Assembly: GCF_050624435.1 (NCBI RefSeq)
Contig: NC_134541.1
Span: 6,710,983 to 6,774,982 of the forward strand
Source of the DNA: Tenrec ecaudatus
Taxonomy: Eukaryota; Chordata; Mammalia; Afrosoricida; Tenrecidae
DNA: 64,000 nucleotides
Direction of reading: 5' to 3'
Under the pieces are notes generated by a model. It was given only the letters and a program-made list of their open reading frames with translations. It made no database searches and was not told where the DNA came from. Position numbers and translations under genes: made by a program. Of this stretch, positions 10,430-21,421 are shown in pieces; position 1 is the first letter of the stretch, and each line of letters begins with the position of its first letter.

Positions 10430-10715
10430 ATCACACGGGTGGAGCCTGCCAGTCCCCCCATGGACAGCATCATGCTTGGTAAAGTAGAAGGTCAGTGACC
10501 AGGAAGATCATGAAGGGGATGGATTGACACAGCAGCCGCTCCAATGGGCTCAAGCATAAACACCATCCTGAGGCCGGCGCAGGACCCGGCGGGGTTTCCT
10601 TCTACGGGGCAACGTGAGTTAGGGGGCGCAGGACCCGGCGGGGTTTCCTTCTACGGGGCAACGTGAGTCAGGGTCGGCTTCACGGTACCCAACAGCGACA
10701 AGGACAACAACCACG
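10430..10715 (+). mobile_element. RTE LINE 3' end with internal duplication
   Basis: CAGCATCATGCTTGGTAAAG, TAGAAGGTCAGTGACC, GGATGGATTGACACAGCAGC, CAATGGGCTCAAGCATAAAC, CGCAGGACCCGGC and CACGGTACCCAACAGCGAC follow the RTE 3' consensus closely. The terminal 49-bp block is duplicated in tandem (see 10578-10675). Confidence 0.75.
10578..10675 (+). repeat. Two-copy 49-bp tandem duplication
   Basis: CGCAGGACCCGGCGGGGTTT starts at 10578 and again at 10627, continuing identically through GGGGCAACGTGAGT. The near identity suggests a recent event. Confidence 0.9.
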
Positions 10716-11154
10716 TTGACAGGAGCAGACAGCCAGGAACTGCTGGGTGGGCTCATACTGCCAGGCTTTGGATTGGCCACCAGTGTTCCTTGACCCCACT
10801 CCTCCCGTGTGCCAGACACGTCTTTAAGCTCCAGGATGCCCATGCGATAGCTTCAGGGGTGTAAGGAAGCGCTGATTTCGTCACCTGTCCTGGGAACGAG
10901 TGACCACCCACTGCCAAGAGAAGAAACCTTGGTTCCATGTTTTACAAAACCCAATTGTATCTCTCCCTACGGGAACAGAGTGATTTTTTTTTAATTATGC
11001 AAGACTCTTGGTTGTTTTTTTTTGTTTTTAAGACTCTTGTTTTTATGCCCTTTCCTGATCTGCCCCAACTTTCTGACTGCATCGGTTGCTTTGGTGTAAA
11101 GATTTGGGTGGTTTGTTTTTTTTAAGGATGTGGGTTTTTCGATTGTTTATGTCG

Positions 11155-11365
11155 GAGCACGGGTAGCGTGGTGGGTTACATGCACGCTGAGCTGCTACCA
11201 CAAGGTCAGTGGTTGGACTCCACTAGATCCTCCATGAGAGAAACACGAGGCTGCTTGCTCCTTTGGAGAAATGTAACTGATTAGAAACCTACAGGGGCGC
11301 TTCTACCCGGTCCTGTAGGGTCACAGGGAGTTGGAATTGAATCACTACGAGTGTGTTGTTGGCTT
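11155..11365 (+). mobile_element. AfroSINE, nearly full length
   Basis: AGCACGGGTAGCGTGGTGGG, CAAGGTCAGTGGTTGGACTC, AGAGAAACACGAGGCTGC, CTACCCGGTCCTGTAGGGTC and GAGTTGGAATTGAATCACT in order. Confidence 0.8.
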
Positions 11366-11387
11366 TGCTTAGGTATTATTTGTATCA

Positions 11388-11525
11388 GTGTCCGAGAGTG
11401 GCACTGACAGTTAAACACTCAGCAATTAACCAAAAGGTTGCAGGTTGGTTCGCACGAACCCACCCAGAGGTACCTTGGGAGAAAGGCTGGTCATTTGCTT
11501 TCCAAGATCCCAGCCAAGAAAACCC
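11388..11525 (+). mobile_element. AfroSINE, 3' truncated
   Basis: CAGCAATTAACCAAAAGGTTG, CGAACCCACCCAGAGG, TTGGGAGAAAGGCTGG. The 3' third is absent. Confidence 0.65.
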
Positions 11526-12119
11526 CGTGTCTCCAGGGATCTCTGAGGCACATTTCAAACCGTGAACTGAGGTCACCTTGAAGCTAAATAACAGATTGAC
11601 TGACAAATGAGTAAGTTTCCCCTTAGAAAATTCACCCAGCCAGAGGAATGAACCAGGACCCCTCCCTCACTCCGTACACTCAAACGAACTCAAGATGGCT
11701 TTAAAAGCTACTTGCAAACCCAAGAACTATGAAGAACATTGAGACAACGGTGAGAGTATAAAGGGGTAGGGAAACGGCATGAATGGAAATGGAACAACCA
11801 GCGTAGAAACTATGGGAATGCCCTCAAATTGTGGAGGCTGTAACCTTCGCTGGACTCTGCTCGAGTTGTTGAACGGGAACCTGGGCAGCCGGACAAACAG
11901 CGTTAGGAAATAAACAAAAACGGAAGGAAATAAAAACCCTTTGGAGCTGGGGTCACCTTGATAGGACCCGACTCCTCCCCAGCCAACAAGAGGACATTGT
12001 CCATGTAGCTATTTATAGGAGGGGCCAACCTGACCTCTCCTTACTAACCCTAACATAGCTTTTTATAAAAACACAGCTTTCCCCATCCCTCCCCAGGGAC
12101 CACTGAGGAGCAGGAGGCT
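11526..12119. other. AT-rich intergenic sequence, no gene
   Basis: No gene is recognised. 11690-11960 reads like old LINE-type sequence (A-rich, e.g. AGGAAATAAACAAAAACGG) but cannot be assigned. Confidence 0.35.
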
Positions 12120-12265
12120 TGGTGTTTTTGTTTTTCAAAAAAATCATTTTGTCGGGGGCTCATGCAACTCTCATCACAATCCATGCATCAGTTGACCCAG
12201 GCATGTTTGTACATGTTAGCTTCATTCTTTTCTAGACCTTTACTTTCTATTGAGCCTTTGGAAAG
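12120..12265 (-). mobile_element. L1 3' end, 5' truncated, inverted
   Basis: AAAAAAATCATTTTGTCGGG, GGCTCATGCAACTCTCATCA and ATCCATGCATCAGTTGACC are the reverse complement of the L1 3' terminus seen on the plus strand at 16350-16400. Confidence 0.8.
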
Positions 12266-12339
12266 GATTGGTATTTTGAGCTGATTTTTTTTTCTTCAGG
12301 GTGATCAGAGAAGTGTCCTGCTCAAGGAGAGAGTTTAGC

Positions 12340-12368
12340 GCGCGCGCGCGCGTGTGTGTGTGTGTGTT
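12340..12368. repeat. (GC)n(GT)n microsatellite
   Basis: GCGCGCGCGCGCG followed directly by a GT run, a CpG-rich dinucleotide tract with potential to form Z-DNA. Confidence 0.85.
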
Positions 12369-12601
12369 GGAGGGCGGGGAATTGAGACGATTAGAAATCC
12401 ATGAGACGATCCGGAAGGCAGAGACCCAGGGCACAGAAAGGGGAGGGTTTCGGCACCAGGATGAGTCCAAAAATATTGCTATTGGATCTCCCACTCATCC
12501 ACGCACAGGTTTGGTTTAAACAAATGTGTGTCTACACATGTCTGCGATCTGTGGATGGCTGCGGACATGTTCTCTCACTAATTGACGCTTAGTAGTCAGC
12601 T

Positions 12602-12772
12602 GAAACCCAAAAACAAGCTCACTGCCATTGGGTCGAGGTCGACTCTTAGCGGGTCTACAGGACAGGGCAGTGAGAGTAACTTTACGGGAGTGGAAAGCCC
12701 CATGTTTCTCCTGTGGAGTACCGTGCAGTTAGCTGCCCAATGTGTACACACTACGTCGCCAGGGCTCCCTAG
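12602..12772 (-). mobile_element. AfroSINE, inverted
   Basis: CACTGCCATTGGGTCGAGG, CTCTTAGCGGGTCTACAGGA, AAGCCCCATGTTTCTCCTGT and CCAGGGCTCCC at the head end. Confidence 0.8.
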
Positions 12773-13624
12773 TCTCCTTAGGGTGCTTAAAAAAAAAGTC
12801 CAATCAAAACAGAGGCTTCTGAAAAACAAAACCCTGGCTTCTGAAAGGATCTACTGGACCAGGGCAGTCAGCCCCAAAGGTTATGGCAACTATTTGGGGG
12901 GATTCCAAAAGATCATCTCTATAGGTTTCCTCAAAGGCTGCAGGATGATCATGGGCGCTTGAAGATGCTTAAGGACAGATGGAAACTGCATTGGTGGGGA
13001 CAGGGCCAGCAACACGGTGTCCGGGAAGGACTCCCCCTCCTGACAGCGCACCTGCTCATTCTTTGCAGGAGCCAGGGCGGCCCTAGGAGAATGTCAGGTG
13101 GAAACCTTACCCTAGACACCCTCTGGTCCTGCTTGCACCCCTGTGGCCTTCCTTATCATTCCCCACACTCAAAGAACGTGGAAAAGGAACATGTTTGGGC
13201 CCGTTGAGGATGCCCCCCCGCCCACCCTCTGACAGGTTGGCAGTGGAAGAGGGCAGCGTTCTTCCGGGAAGGGTGAGGGAGGTGTGGAGATCCAGATGGA
13301 GGATTTGTTGAGAAACAATAGCTTCATTTATTTATTTTAAAAGGGAACATTTATGAATGGCCCTTAAAAGGGACAAGGACAAGACAGCCACAGAGACATA
13401 TTACTCAGGTGAGGGAGATCATTAGCCTGAGTCCATAATGGGGTCCAAAAGGCACAGAGGTTTAAAAAGGACATGGGAGGCCAAAGAAAATGATCAATAC
13501 ATCAAAGTCCCCACTAATGGCACTTGTGAAGCAGGCTCAAGGCCATGCTTGGGACACATACATGTCATTAGACAGAAGAGCTTCCCCAAGGCTGTCAGGG
13601 CCTGATTTATGACTCTGTAATCCC
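12773..13624. other. Intergenic, no gene
   Basis: Nothing recognisable as a gene. The right half (13300-13624) could be old LTR-like sequence, but no diagnostic ends are visible. Confidence 0.35.
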
Positions 13625-13823
13625 CAGTACAGTGATCTTCCCCCAAGACACCCAGGGAAGCTCAGTACAGTGATCTCCTCCCCCAGGACACCCAGGGAAG
13701 CTCAGTACAGTGATCTCCTCCCCCAGGACACCCAGGGAAGCTCAGTACAGTGATCTCCTCCCCCAGGACACCCAGGAAAGCTCAGTACAGTGATCTCCTC
13801 CCCCCAGGACACCCAGGGAAGCT
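13625..13823. repeat. Five-copy 40-bp tandem repeat
   Basis: The unit begins CAGTACAGTGATCTCCTCCC and ends CACCCAGGGAAGCT. Copies start at 13625 (38 bp), 13663, 13703, 13743 and 13783 (41 bp). The units are nearly identical with no unique spacers, so this is a minisatellite and not a CRISPR array. Confidence 0.95.
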
Positions 13824-13899
13824 CCTAAGAGAGAAGGACCCTGCCCGGGCTGCCCAAGGAATGGGGTGGACGTACTTTCTACTTTCTGATGCACTCTGT

Positions 13900-14482
13900 G
13901 TGGCAATTTGCATCTCTGATCAATAGTCAGAGAGAATGTAATGGAGGCTTAACCCACGGGGCCGCCTTGAGTAGCACTGACTCCACCCCAGCTAACGTTG
14001 TCCGGTAAAGAGATTTGGGCCTTCACTGTGTGGTGGTTAAGGATTATGTCAAGTAGACACTCTTGGGTGAGGGCAGGAGCAGAGCTCAACTTATGAACTG
14101 GGTGGCAGCCTGATGCCATCTCCTTGATGCCAGAAGCCTGTTTTGTATAAGAGAGAGAGAGACCAAATAGAGTTGGGTCTTCTTTGAGCCTTCGCCTGCT
14201 GCTGGAGCTGGATATTATATCTGGACCTCAGTTTCCTGTTGTGTTGCCTGCTGATTCCAGGAGCCACCAGTGAACTACCAATAGTGGATTCATTTGGCCA
14301 GCTTTGGACCTCTGCATCCACCAGTCTGTGCACCCCCTCCCCACCCCAAACCCACTAATCATTGTTTCTGTTTCCTGATCATCAGCTTCTATGAGTCAGG
14401 AGAAGCTTGACTTGAACTGGGCTGGACTTACCTATTTCTACAACTGTGTGAGCCATTTCTTGCTATACATCTCTTTCTCTAT
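13900..14482 (+). repeat. Unclassified interspersed repeat B, left part
   Basis: 14090-14340 matches the reverse complement of 32240-32420. Its end (GAGTCAGGAGAAGCTTGAC, then GTGTGAGCCATTTCTTGC) matches 37615-37640 and neighbours. The element continues at 16436 after an L1 insertion. It resembles an old retrotransposon or LTR end, but the family is not identified. Confidence 0.55.
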
Positions 14483-14493
14483 AGAAACACAAG
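14483..14493. other. L1 target-site duplication, left
   Basis: AGAAACACAAG, repeated at 16425-16435 after the L1 tail. Confidence 0.8.
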
Positions 14494-16424
14494 CGTTCCC
14501 CTCCCCACACAAGAATACACTTCAGAGGACAACACTGAAATTACAGCTCCGGGAGAGGGACATGTCTGATCAGAGTACATGGGAGCAAATGAAGGAGGAG
14601 GAAGAGAGAGCGCAGCACATGCTGGCCCACCAGGCCTTGAGGACGATATCCCTGCTCAGAGCAGCCAATGCACAAAAGGGACCATAGGGCTGGCCCCACT
14701 ATAGGACATGACATCCCTCATTGACACATAACCCTACGGGGAATAACACTGGAGACACAGTGCAGGAATTGTGCCCAATCTGATCCCACCACACCAAGGC
14801 AAAACACTAAAGGTGTGCAACAGAACAGAAAGGGGGACAGAGCAACGAAGTCCCCAGGGGATACCAAAAACAGACTTTGGGGCCAGGGCATGGCACCCCA
14901 CCAGACTCAACCAGAAAACACTCCTAAAAGTCAACAAAAAGACCTTGAATTATTTACAGGCTATTCTTTTTGTCATTGGTTTGTTGTTGTTTTATTTTCT
15001 TTTGTGTTTGTTTTGCTTTCTTATTTTTTTGTGCATACTGTTATATCTGCAGGTCTATCTAGATAAGATAGGTGGGATAAACAACCTGGAGGAGAAAACA
15101 ATGAGCCTGACAGTTCCGGGGGACATGGGAGAGGGGGAGGCAGGCCTAAGGAAGTGGGTGTTAACAAACCCAGGGACAAGGGAACAAGTGATCCAAAATT
15201 GATGGCGAGGAGGGTGTAGGAGGATTGGTAGGGCTTGATCAAGGGTAATGTAACCAAGAGGAATTGCTGAAACCAAATGAAGACTGAACATGATAGTGAG
15301 ACAAGAGGAAAGTAAAAGGAAATAGAGGAAAGAACTAGGAGGGAAATGACATTCATAGCAGTCTAAATACAGGTATGTACATATATATAAATATATATAA
15401 GACGATAGGGAAATAGATCCATGTGCATATATTCATAGGTTTAGTATTAAGGTAGCAGATGGACATTGTGCCTCTACTCAAGTACTCCCTCAATGCAAGA
15501 ATACTTTGTTCTATTAAACTGGCATTCCATCATGCTCACTTTCCCGACACCATTGCTGAAGACAAAGTGGGTGCATAAGCAAATGTGGTGAAGAAAGTTG
15601 ATGGTGCCCAGCTATCAAAAGATATAGCATCTAGGATCTTAAAGACTTGAAGGTAAACAAGCGGCCATCTAGCTCAGAAGCAACAAAGCCCACATGGAAG
15701 AAGCACATCAGCCTGTGTGATCACAAGGTGTCAAAGGGATCAGGTATCAGGCATCAAAGAACAAAAAATCATATCATTGTGAATGAGGGGGAGTGCGGAG
15801 TGGACACCCAAAGTCCATCTGTAGGCAATTGGGCATCCCCTTACAGAAGGGTTGCAAGGAAGAGATGAGCCAGTGTAGCATAGCAATGATTAAACATACA
15901 ACTTCCCTCTAGTTCATTAATGCTTCCTCCCCGCCCCCTACTAACATGATCCCAATTCTAACTTACAAAATCCAGCCAGACCAGAGCATGTACACTGGAA
16001 CAGATAAGAGCTGGAAACACAGGGAATCCAGGACAGATAAACCCCTCAGGACCAATAATGAGAGTAGCAATACCAGGAGCGGAAGATGTTGGGGTAGAAA
16101 GGGGGAACTGATCACAATGATCTACATATAACCCCGTCCCTGGGAGATGGGCAACAGAAAAGTGGGTGAAGTGAGACAATGGTCATTGTAAGACATGACA
16201 AAACAATAATTTATAAATTATCAAGGGTTCATGAGGGAGTGGGGTAGGGGACCTGGGAGGGAGGGGAAAAATGAGGGGCTGATACCAAGGACTGAAGTAG
16301 AAAGAAAATGTTTTGAGAATGATGATGGCAACAAATGTACTTGACACAATGGATGTATGTATGGATTGTGATGAGTTGTATGAGCCCCCAATAAAATGAT
16401 TTTAAAAAGACATCAACCAAAAAC
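14494..16424 (+). mobile_element. L1 3' UTR, about 1.9 kb
   Basis: This is the same element as 60347-62570 along its whole length. It has an A-rich block (CAGAGGACAACACTGAAATT), a T-rich block near 14960-15040, the conserved module AGATATAGCATCTAGGATCTT, the polypurine tract (16240-16275) and the end CCCCCAATAAAATGATT. Flanking 11-bp direct repeats AGAAACACAAG show target-primed insertion. No ORF2 remains, so it is a 5'-truncated copy. Calling it L1 rests on the polypurine tract, the poly(A) end and resemblance to afrotherian L1 3' UTRs. Confidence 0.8.
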
Positions 16425-16435
16425 AGAAACACAAG

Positions 16436-16510
16436 TGTTACAGGTTTTGCTTCACTAGAGAATACAACTTAGCACACACTGTCATCCATAGCCTTCTGCA
16501 AACTGGATCT
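16436..16510 (+). repeat. Repeat B, right part
   Basis: Joining 14482 to 16436 restores continuous repeat sequence: TGTTACAGGTTTTGCTTCAC, then TAGAGAATACAACTTAGC, which also occurs in related form at 30545-30580. Confidence 0.55.
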
Positions 16511-17655
16511 TCAGAATTTAAGGCCAACTCCAATTCCCTCCTCTGATCATGGATTTTATTATTAGCCATACTCGGGTCATACAGAATAGCTTCCCATTTG
16601 ATATTTCTGTTTCAGAAAGGTCTCTAGGATTTTGTTCCTATAGTTGTTGACTTACCCTCACAAAAGCAGATTGGACCATTTCTTCCATAAACCAGAAGAA
16701 ATGAAGGGAAAACAGAAAGGGCTGGGCTGGGTTGCCTCCATGTTGCTTTCTTGGGTGCTGGCATTGGGGAGCAATACGCTCCTGGCATGAAGTGACTTGT
16801 CTCTGAGGGCTGAAGCACCTGGCATAAGAGGTGAGCCGACATGGCCCTGGAAACGCCCATGCAAATACCCTGGTTTTCCTGCCCCATGCTGGCAACCTGG
16901 GCTTAGTTCCCTGGGAAGGGTGTGCCCAGTGGGCACCCCACCCAGGCAGAGAGGAGCCAAACAAGGCCCTAGAGAAACAGTTGCTACCTAAGGGGTTTTT
17001 TCTTTCTTTTTCTTTTAGCAATCCTGCAGGTCTTGTCTCTGCAGAGAGGAGATGCAGTATTGACAAAAGACCTTAATCCTCCCTTAATCCTGCCCAGTGC
17101 CAACTGTGACCAGGCTGCCAGTGTTGCTTGTTTAGCTACGTATGAAACGCACCACTGGCTTTAGGCATTTAGAGGAAAGGGAGGGAGGGAGCAGAGAGGA
17201 AAGGAGGGCAGAAGAGGAAGATTCCTTAGAGGCTTCCTTCTAGCAATAGACAGCCCTCCCTGCAGCTGGGGCTCGGTTGTTTGAGTTGTATTATTGGTGT
17301 GCGGATACTGTTTCTACCTGTGGAGGAGGGGGTGGGGAGTGTGTGTTGGAGGAGTGAAGGGGGAGGGGGGCTGGGGGAGGGGGCTCCCAGCAGCAAGCTC
17401 TGCCAGCAATAAGAATCACAATGTCCCTCTAGGGGCATCTACCAAGAGTGGCCGCTGCAATGCTGCCCGACCACTCCGAACGACCCTCCTTCCTCGCCAG
17501 CAAAGCGGCAAGCTGCCCCGCTTGCCCAGCCAAACCAGAATCAGTTGCCGGCGCATCGGTTGTGACTCACGGCAAGCTCATGTCCTCAGCTGGATCTCTA
17601 GTCATTCCCACTTGTGTATCCGAGTCGAACTGAGCTCCCCGAGGCTTCCCAAGGT
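16511..17655. other. Intergenic, no gene
   Basis: No gene or clear repeat is recognised. Purine- and G-rich stretches lie at 17170-17220 and 17320-17385. Confidence 0.4.
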
Positions 17656-17659
17656 GCCA

Positions 17660-17777
17660 ATCTTTCAGGAGCACAACTCCAGGCCCACCTTCCAAGGTGC
17701 TGCCAGGTGGACCAGAACCTTGAACTTTCAGGTCAGCAGTTGAGTGCTCAATGGTCTGCACCACCAGGGGGCTGTGG
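17660..17777 (-). mobile_element. AfroSINE head, inverted
   Basis: AGGTCAGCAGTTGAGTGCTC and GTCTGCACCACCAGGGGG are the reverse complement of the tRNA-like head. Confidence 0.65.
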
Positions 17778-17779
17778 TC

Positions 17780-18240
17780 CAGCTTCGTGGTTGCCGTCAA
17801 GTGCATGCCTTCAGTTCTGACCCACGGGACCCTGTGTACAACAGACGGGGGCCCTGCGAAAGTCCGGCCCCGTCCGCACACTTGCTGCGCTTGCGCTTAC
17901 TGTTGACATGACTGTCAATCCATCTCTTTGAGAATCTCTCTCTCTCTCTTTCTCTCCTCTGCTTTCCTGGTCCCTCCTGAGAACACGTCCAAAGAACCCA
18001 AGACCCAGCCTCACCACCTCCCTTCTAAGAATCCTCTGGCTGCACTTCATCCAACACACCTGTGTCCCTTCTTCGGCCAGTGCCCGGGATCCGCGATCTT
18101 CTCCACCAACACCATCGTTCAGGTGCATCCCTGCTCCTCCGTCTTCTTTACTTCGTGCCCACCTTCCCCATGCCCATCAGTGACGGAAAATACCACGATG
18201 TCGGTCAGGTGCCCTCTAAGTCCTGAAACAGGCTTGTTTG
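17780..18240 (-). mobile_element. RTE LINE 3' region, inverted
   Basis: The minus strand reads like the 3' coding end and tail of the RTE element: GGTGTTGGTGGAGAAGATCG, GCCAGAGGATTCTTAGAAGG, then TTTGGACGTGTTCTCAGGAG. In one frame this gives FFGRVLRRDQES, the FGHVIRRDQSLEKD-like block seen in these elements. It then continues into ATGGATTGACAGTCATGTC and CACAGGGTCCCGTGGGTCAG. Frameshifts and lost codons make it dead. Confidence 0.65.
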
Positions 18241-18349
18241 GTTTTGAGTCCGGTGAAGAGGTGGTTTTCCAGTAAGCTGACTCAACACAGCACGACCTGC
18301 AGTGAGCTGCAAACCCACAACCAGTCTCCCAAAGGCAGGGGGCGGCGGG

Positions 18350-18397
18350 CCGCACAGCGGTCAGGCCGCACAGCCGTCAGGCCGCACAGCGGTCAGG
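18350..18397. repeat. Three-copy 16-bp tandem repeat
   Basis: CCGCACAGCGGTCAGG three times, with one substitution in the middle copy. Confidence 0.9.
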
Positions 18398-18404
18398 TGA
18401 ACAT

Positions 18405-18545
18405 CTCTGTGACAGACTGCCTGGCTTTGGGTCCCAGCCCTGCCACTCGCTAGTTGCGGCGTCTTGGGATGGTGCCTTTAGCCCCAGGTGCCCCTATTTA
18501 TTTCCTCACCTGTGAACTGGAGACATTACAAGGATCCACCCCTTG
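18405..18545 (+). mobile_element. MIR-type SINE
   Basis: GACAGACTGCCTGGCTTTGG, CAGCCCTGCCACTCGCTAG and TTTCCTCACCTGTGAACTGG follow the MIR consensus order. Confidence 0.8.
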
Positions 18546-19499
18546 CCAACAACCTAGTGTAGAGGAAAAGGGACACGTTTCCGTGACACAGCAGCTCCCG
18601 ACGTGACCCAAGAAGAAATAATGAATCTCAAAAGGTCCTTAGCAAGTGGAGAGATTTACTCAATATTCCAACACGCCGGTGCCTCCTTGAGCCGTTAGAT
18701 TTCAATGGGCTTGCTAGGAAGGTAAGAGACAGGGACAGGGGTTTGTCCCTCCCATGCCTCCCAGCGCCCCTACAGGAGGTTGGGGGAAAATCAGACGAGC
18801 ATTAGCCACCCATAAAGACTTTACCTGGGCATGCTCCAGTTCAGGCCGCCCCCCCAAGCCAGGCGGTACACCTGGGGGGCCCAAACTAGGCCCAGGCTCA
18901 TGACCCCATCCAGGTGGGCTTAATTCAGCCAATGAGGTCAACCAATGCCATCAACCACTCCTCCCCAGCTCCTGGCAACTGGAAGACCAGTCTCTTTTTA
19001 CTCTGCTCCTGGTCAGAGGCAGGTCAGAGAAGATTCTCTCCTCTCTCTTTGACCCCACTCCTGCGCCAACGGGGAGCCTGGCCACAGTCTCTCTGGCCTG
19101 AGGTCACCACGTGTGGGGCGCGCAGCCCCACCAGGTTGCCCGTGTGCAGTGGTGGCCCCAGCGCGGCTTCCGCACGGTTTGGGGTTTGGCAGGCTTCCCT
19201 TTTGAGACTGCAAAGCCTGAAATTTCTCCAGTCCTTTATAAAAACCCACTTGGATCACAAAGCAGGCTTCTCGGCCTGTGTGAATTCTTTCTCCTGCGAA
19301 GCCAAGAACTGAGGTGGCGTTTCCCACCCGAGAGACCTCACAGGCTCCTCCTTGTAAAAAGCACAGACCCCATTGTCAGGGTCCGTAGTCACGTAGTGCT
19401 TCATGCTTAGGTGCTGTCACGGGCTTATCTCCCATCCCTGTCAGCACTTCCATAATGAGCCTCCCCAAGGAAGCACACAGCTAAAATGGGAGGTTGTCT
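18546..19499. other. Intergenic, no gene
   Basis: No gene recognised. Open frames on both strands lack splice context or family resemblance. Confidence 0.4.
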
Positions 19500-19768
19500 T
19501 TCTGCCACAGATTGAATTGGGTCCCGCCCCCCCCCCCATATGTGTCATCTTAGCTGGGGCCATGGTTCTCAGCAGCTTGACAGTTGGAAATATAATGGTG
19601 TAATTTGTCAGCGACTTGATGATGTAATTGGTCAGTTATATAACGATATAATTTAGCAGTTAAGCAATTATGTAGTGATCCAATGAAATTATCCTCCATT
19701 TTGGATACATTGCGATACATTTTGAATCCTGACCTCTATGTGTTAATGTTGGGAGAAAGAGGAGGGCA
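19500..19768 (+). repeat. Unclassified old repeat A, 5' part
   Basis: GATTGAATTGGGTCCC, a poly(C) run, then GTCATCTTAGCTGGGGCCAT begin an element whose later parts lie at 20576-20881 and 21422-21825. A second copy lies at 57960-58620. It looks like an old LTR or non-autonomous element whose name I cannot give. Confidence 0.5.
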
Positions 19769-19769
19769 G

Positions 19770-20560
19770 TTTTCTGCTCTTGGAAAGATTTACAGCTGCC
19801 ATGGAGCTGAGACGCTTTAACACAGCCCACATGGCCCAGCACACCAGCCTCTGTGATCACGAGGTGTCGATAGGATCAGGTACTAGACATCAAACACCCA
19901 GAACAAAAATCATATCATTGTGAATGGGGGGGGGGGGGTGCAAAGTGGAGATCCAAAGCCCATCTGTAGGCAATTGGACATCTCCTTACAGAGGGGTCCT
20001 GGGGAGGACACGAGTCAGGGTGCAGTGTAGCAACGATGAAACATCCAACTTTCCTCTAGTTCTTGAATGCTTCCTCTCCCCCCTGCCCCCCCGACTATGA
20101 TGACCCCAATTCTGCCTTACAACTCCAGCTAGACTAGAGCATGTACATGGGCTAAAAGCTGGAAACATAGGGAGTCCAGGACAGATAAACTCCTCAGGAC
20201 CAATATTGAGTAGCCACACTGGGAAGGGAAGGGGAAGGTGGGGGGAGAAAGGGGGAACCAATCACAATGATCTACATATAGCCCTGTCCCAGGGGGATGG
20301 ACAACAGAAAAGTGGGTGAAGGGAGACATGACGAAATAATAATTTAAAAGTTATCAAGGGTTCGTGGGGGAGGGAGGGAAGGAGTGTGGGGGAGGGAGGG
20401 GTAAAATGAGAAGCTGATACCAAGCAAGGGCTCAAGTAGAAAGAAAATGTGTTGAGAATGATGCTGGCAACAAATGTACAAATGCGTTTGATACAATGGA
20501 TGGATGTATGGATTGGGATAAGATTTGTTGGAGCCCCCAATAAGATGATTATATAGATAT
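19770..20560 (+). mobile_element. L1 3' UTR, 5' truncated
   Basis: CAGCCCACATGG, ATCACGAGGTGTCGATAGG, a poly(G) run at 19926-19937, AGTGGGTGAAGGGAGACATG, the polypurine tract 20360-20400, and the end CCCCCAATAAGATGATTAT (poly(A) signal mutated to AATAAG). It lies inside repeat A. Confidence 0.75.
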
Positions 20561-20575
20561 AGAGCTTTATACATC

Positions 20576-20881
20576 CTAGGGAGCAGCTCTGCTCTGCCCT
20601 TTGAAGCGTTGCCCCAAGTTGAAACGCACTTGATTGACATGGTATGTGTTAATCAGGCAGGATTAGGTTAAGGAAGATTATTTGGTGTTTGGTATGTTAA
20701 TGAAGCAGGTCACAGCCTTGAACTGATGTCAGGGGACTTCCCCTGGGGTGTGGGCTTCCTCGCCTTTTATTACAAGAGATAAAGAAGAGAGAAGAGGACC
20801 CATACTACCAGCAAGAAAGAAGAACCAGGAGAGATGCTTGTCCCTTGGACCTGCGGTCCTTGTGCTGAGAACTTCCTAGTT
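20576..20881 (+). repeat. Repeat A, middle part
   Basis: GTTAATCAGGCAGGATTAGG, ATGTTAATGAAGCAGG, TTATTACAAGAGATAAAG and CCTTGGACCTGCGGTCC continue repeat A after the L1. The last 8 bases (TCCTAGTT) are the SPIN target site. Confidence 0.55.
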
Positions 20882-21421
20882 CAGATGCCGTGACTCTTTA
20901 ATACAGGTCCTCGTGTTGTGGTGGCCCCCCAACCATAAAATTACTTTCACTGCTACTTCATCACTGTAATTTTGCTAGTTATGAATTGTCATGTAAATAT
21001 TTGATAGGCAGGATATATTTTCATTGTTACAAATTGAACACAATGAAAACATAGTGACTAATCATAAAATAATATGTCATTATATATGGTGAAATATTTA
21101 TTTCTAATGACAAATGAAATTTTGTCTTGAAGCATGGTGTAGCATGGGTAACAGTCTCACTACAACAACAGTAAACGACATTGTTACATTTTGCAACAAT
21201 ATGGGTTAAAAGCCAATGTCAGTGGGAAGGTTGAGATAGCTTCTTTCTCACCAGATCAGCTTATCTGCCTGTGGGCGGGCCAACCTGGAAATAGATAGAG
21301 GAGCGCTGTCTCAGTTCCTAAGACCATCAGGAAATATGTGCTTTTGGATGGTCTTAGGCAAGCCCTGTGAAAGGGTTGTTTGACCCCAAAGGGGTCACGA
21401 CCCAGAGGTTTAGAACCGCTG
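20882..21421 (+). mobile_element. Non-autonomous SPIN hAT transposon, 540 bp
   Basis: The sequence follows SPIN closely: CTTTAATACAGG, GTTGTGGTGGCCCCCCAACC, ATAAAATTACTTTCACTGC, TTGTTACAAATTGAACACAA at the left, and GGTCTTAGGCAAGCCCTGTG, CCCCAAAGGGGTCACGACCC, AGGTTTAGAACCGCTG at the right. The right terminal inverted repeat is intact; about 20 bases of the left one are missing after the initial CAG. Flanking 8-mers TCCTAGTT (20874) and TCTTAGCT (21422) match at 6 of 8 positions, as expected for an old hAT target duplication. No transposase is encoded. Confidence 0.9.

Noticed and set aside
13625-13823. Regular repeat that could suggest a CRISPR array
   Set aside because: Units are contiguous with no unique spacers, and the genome is mammalian.
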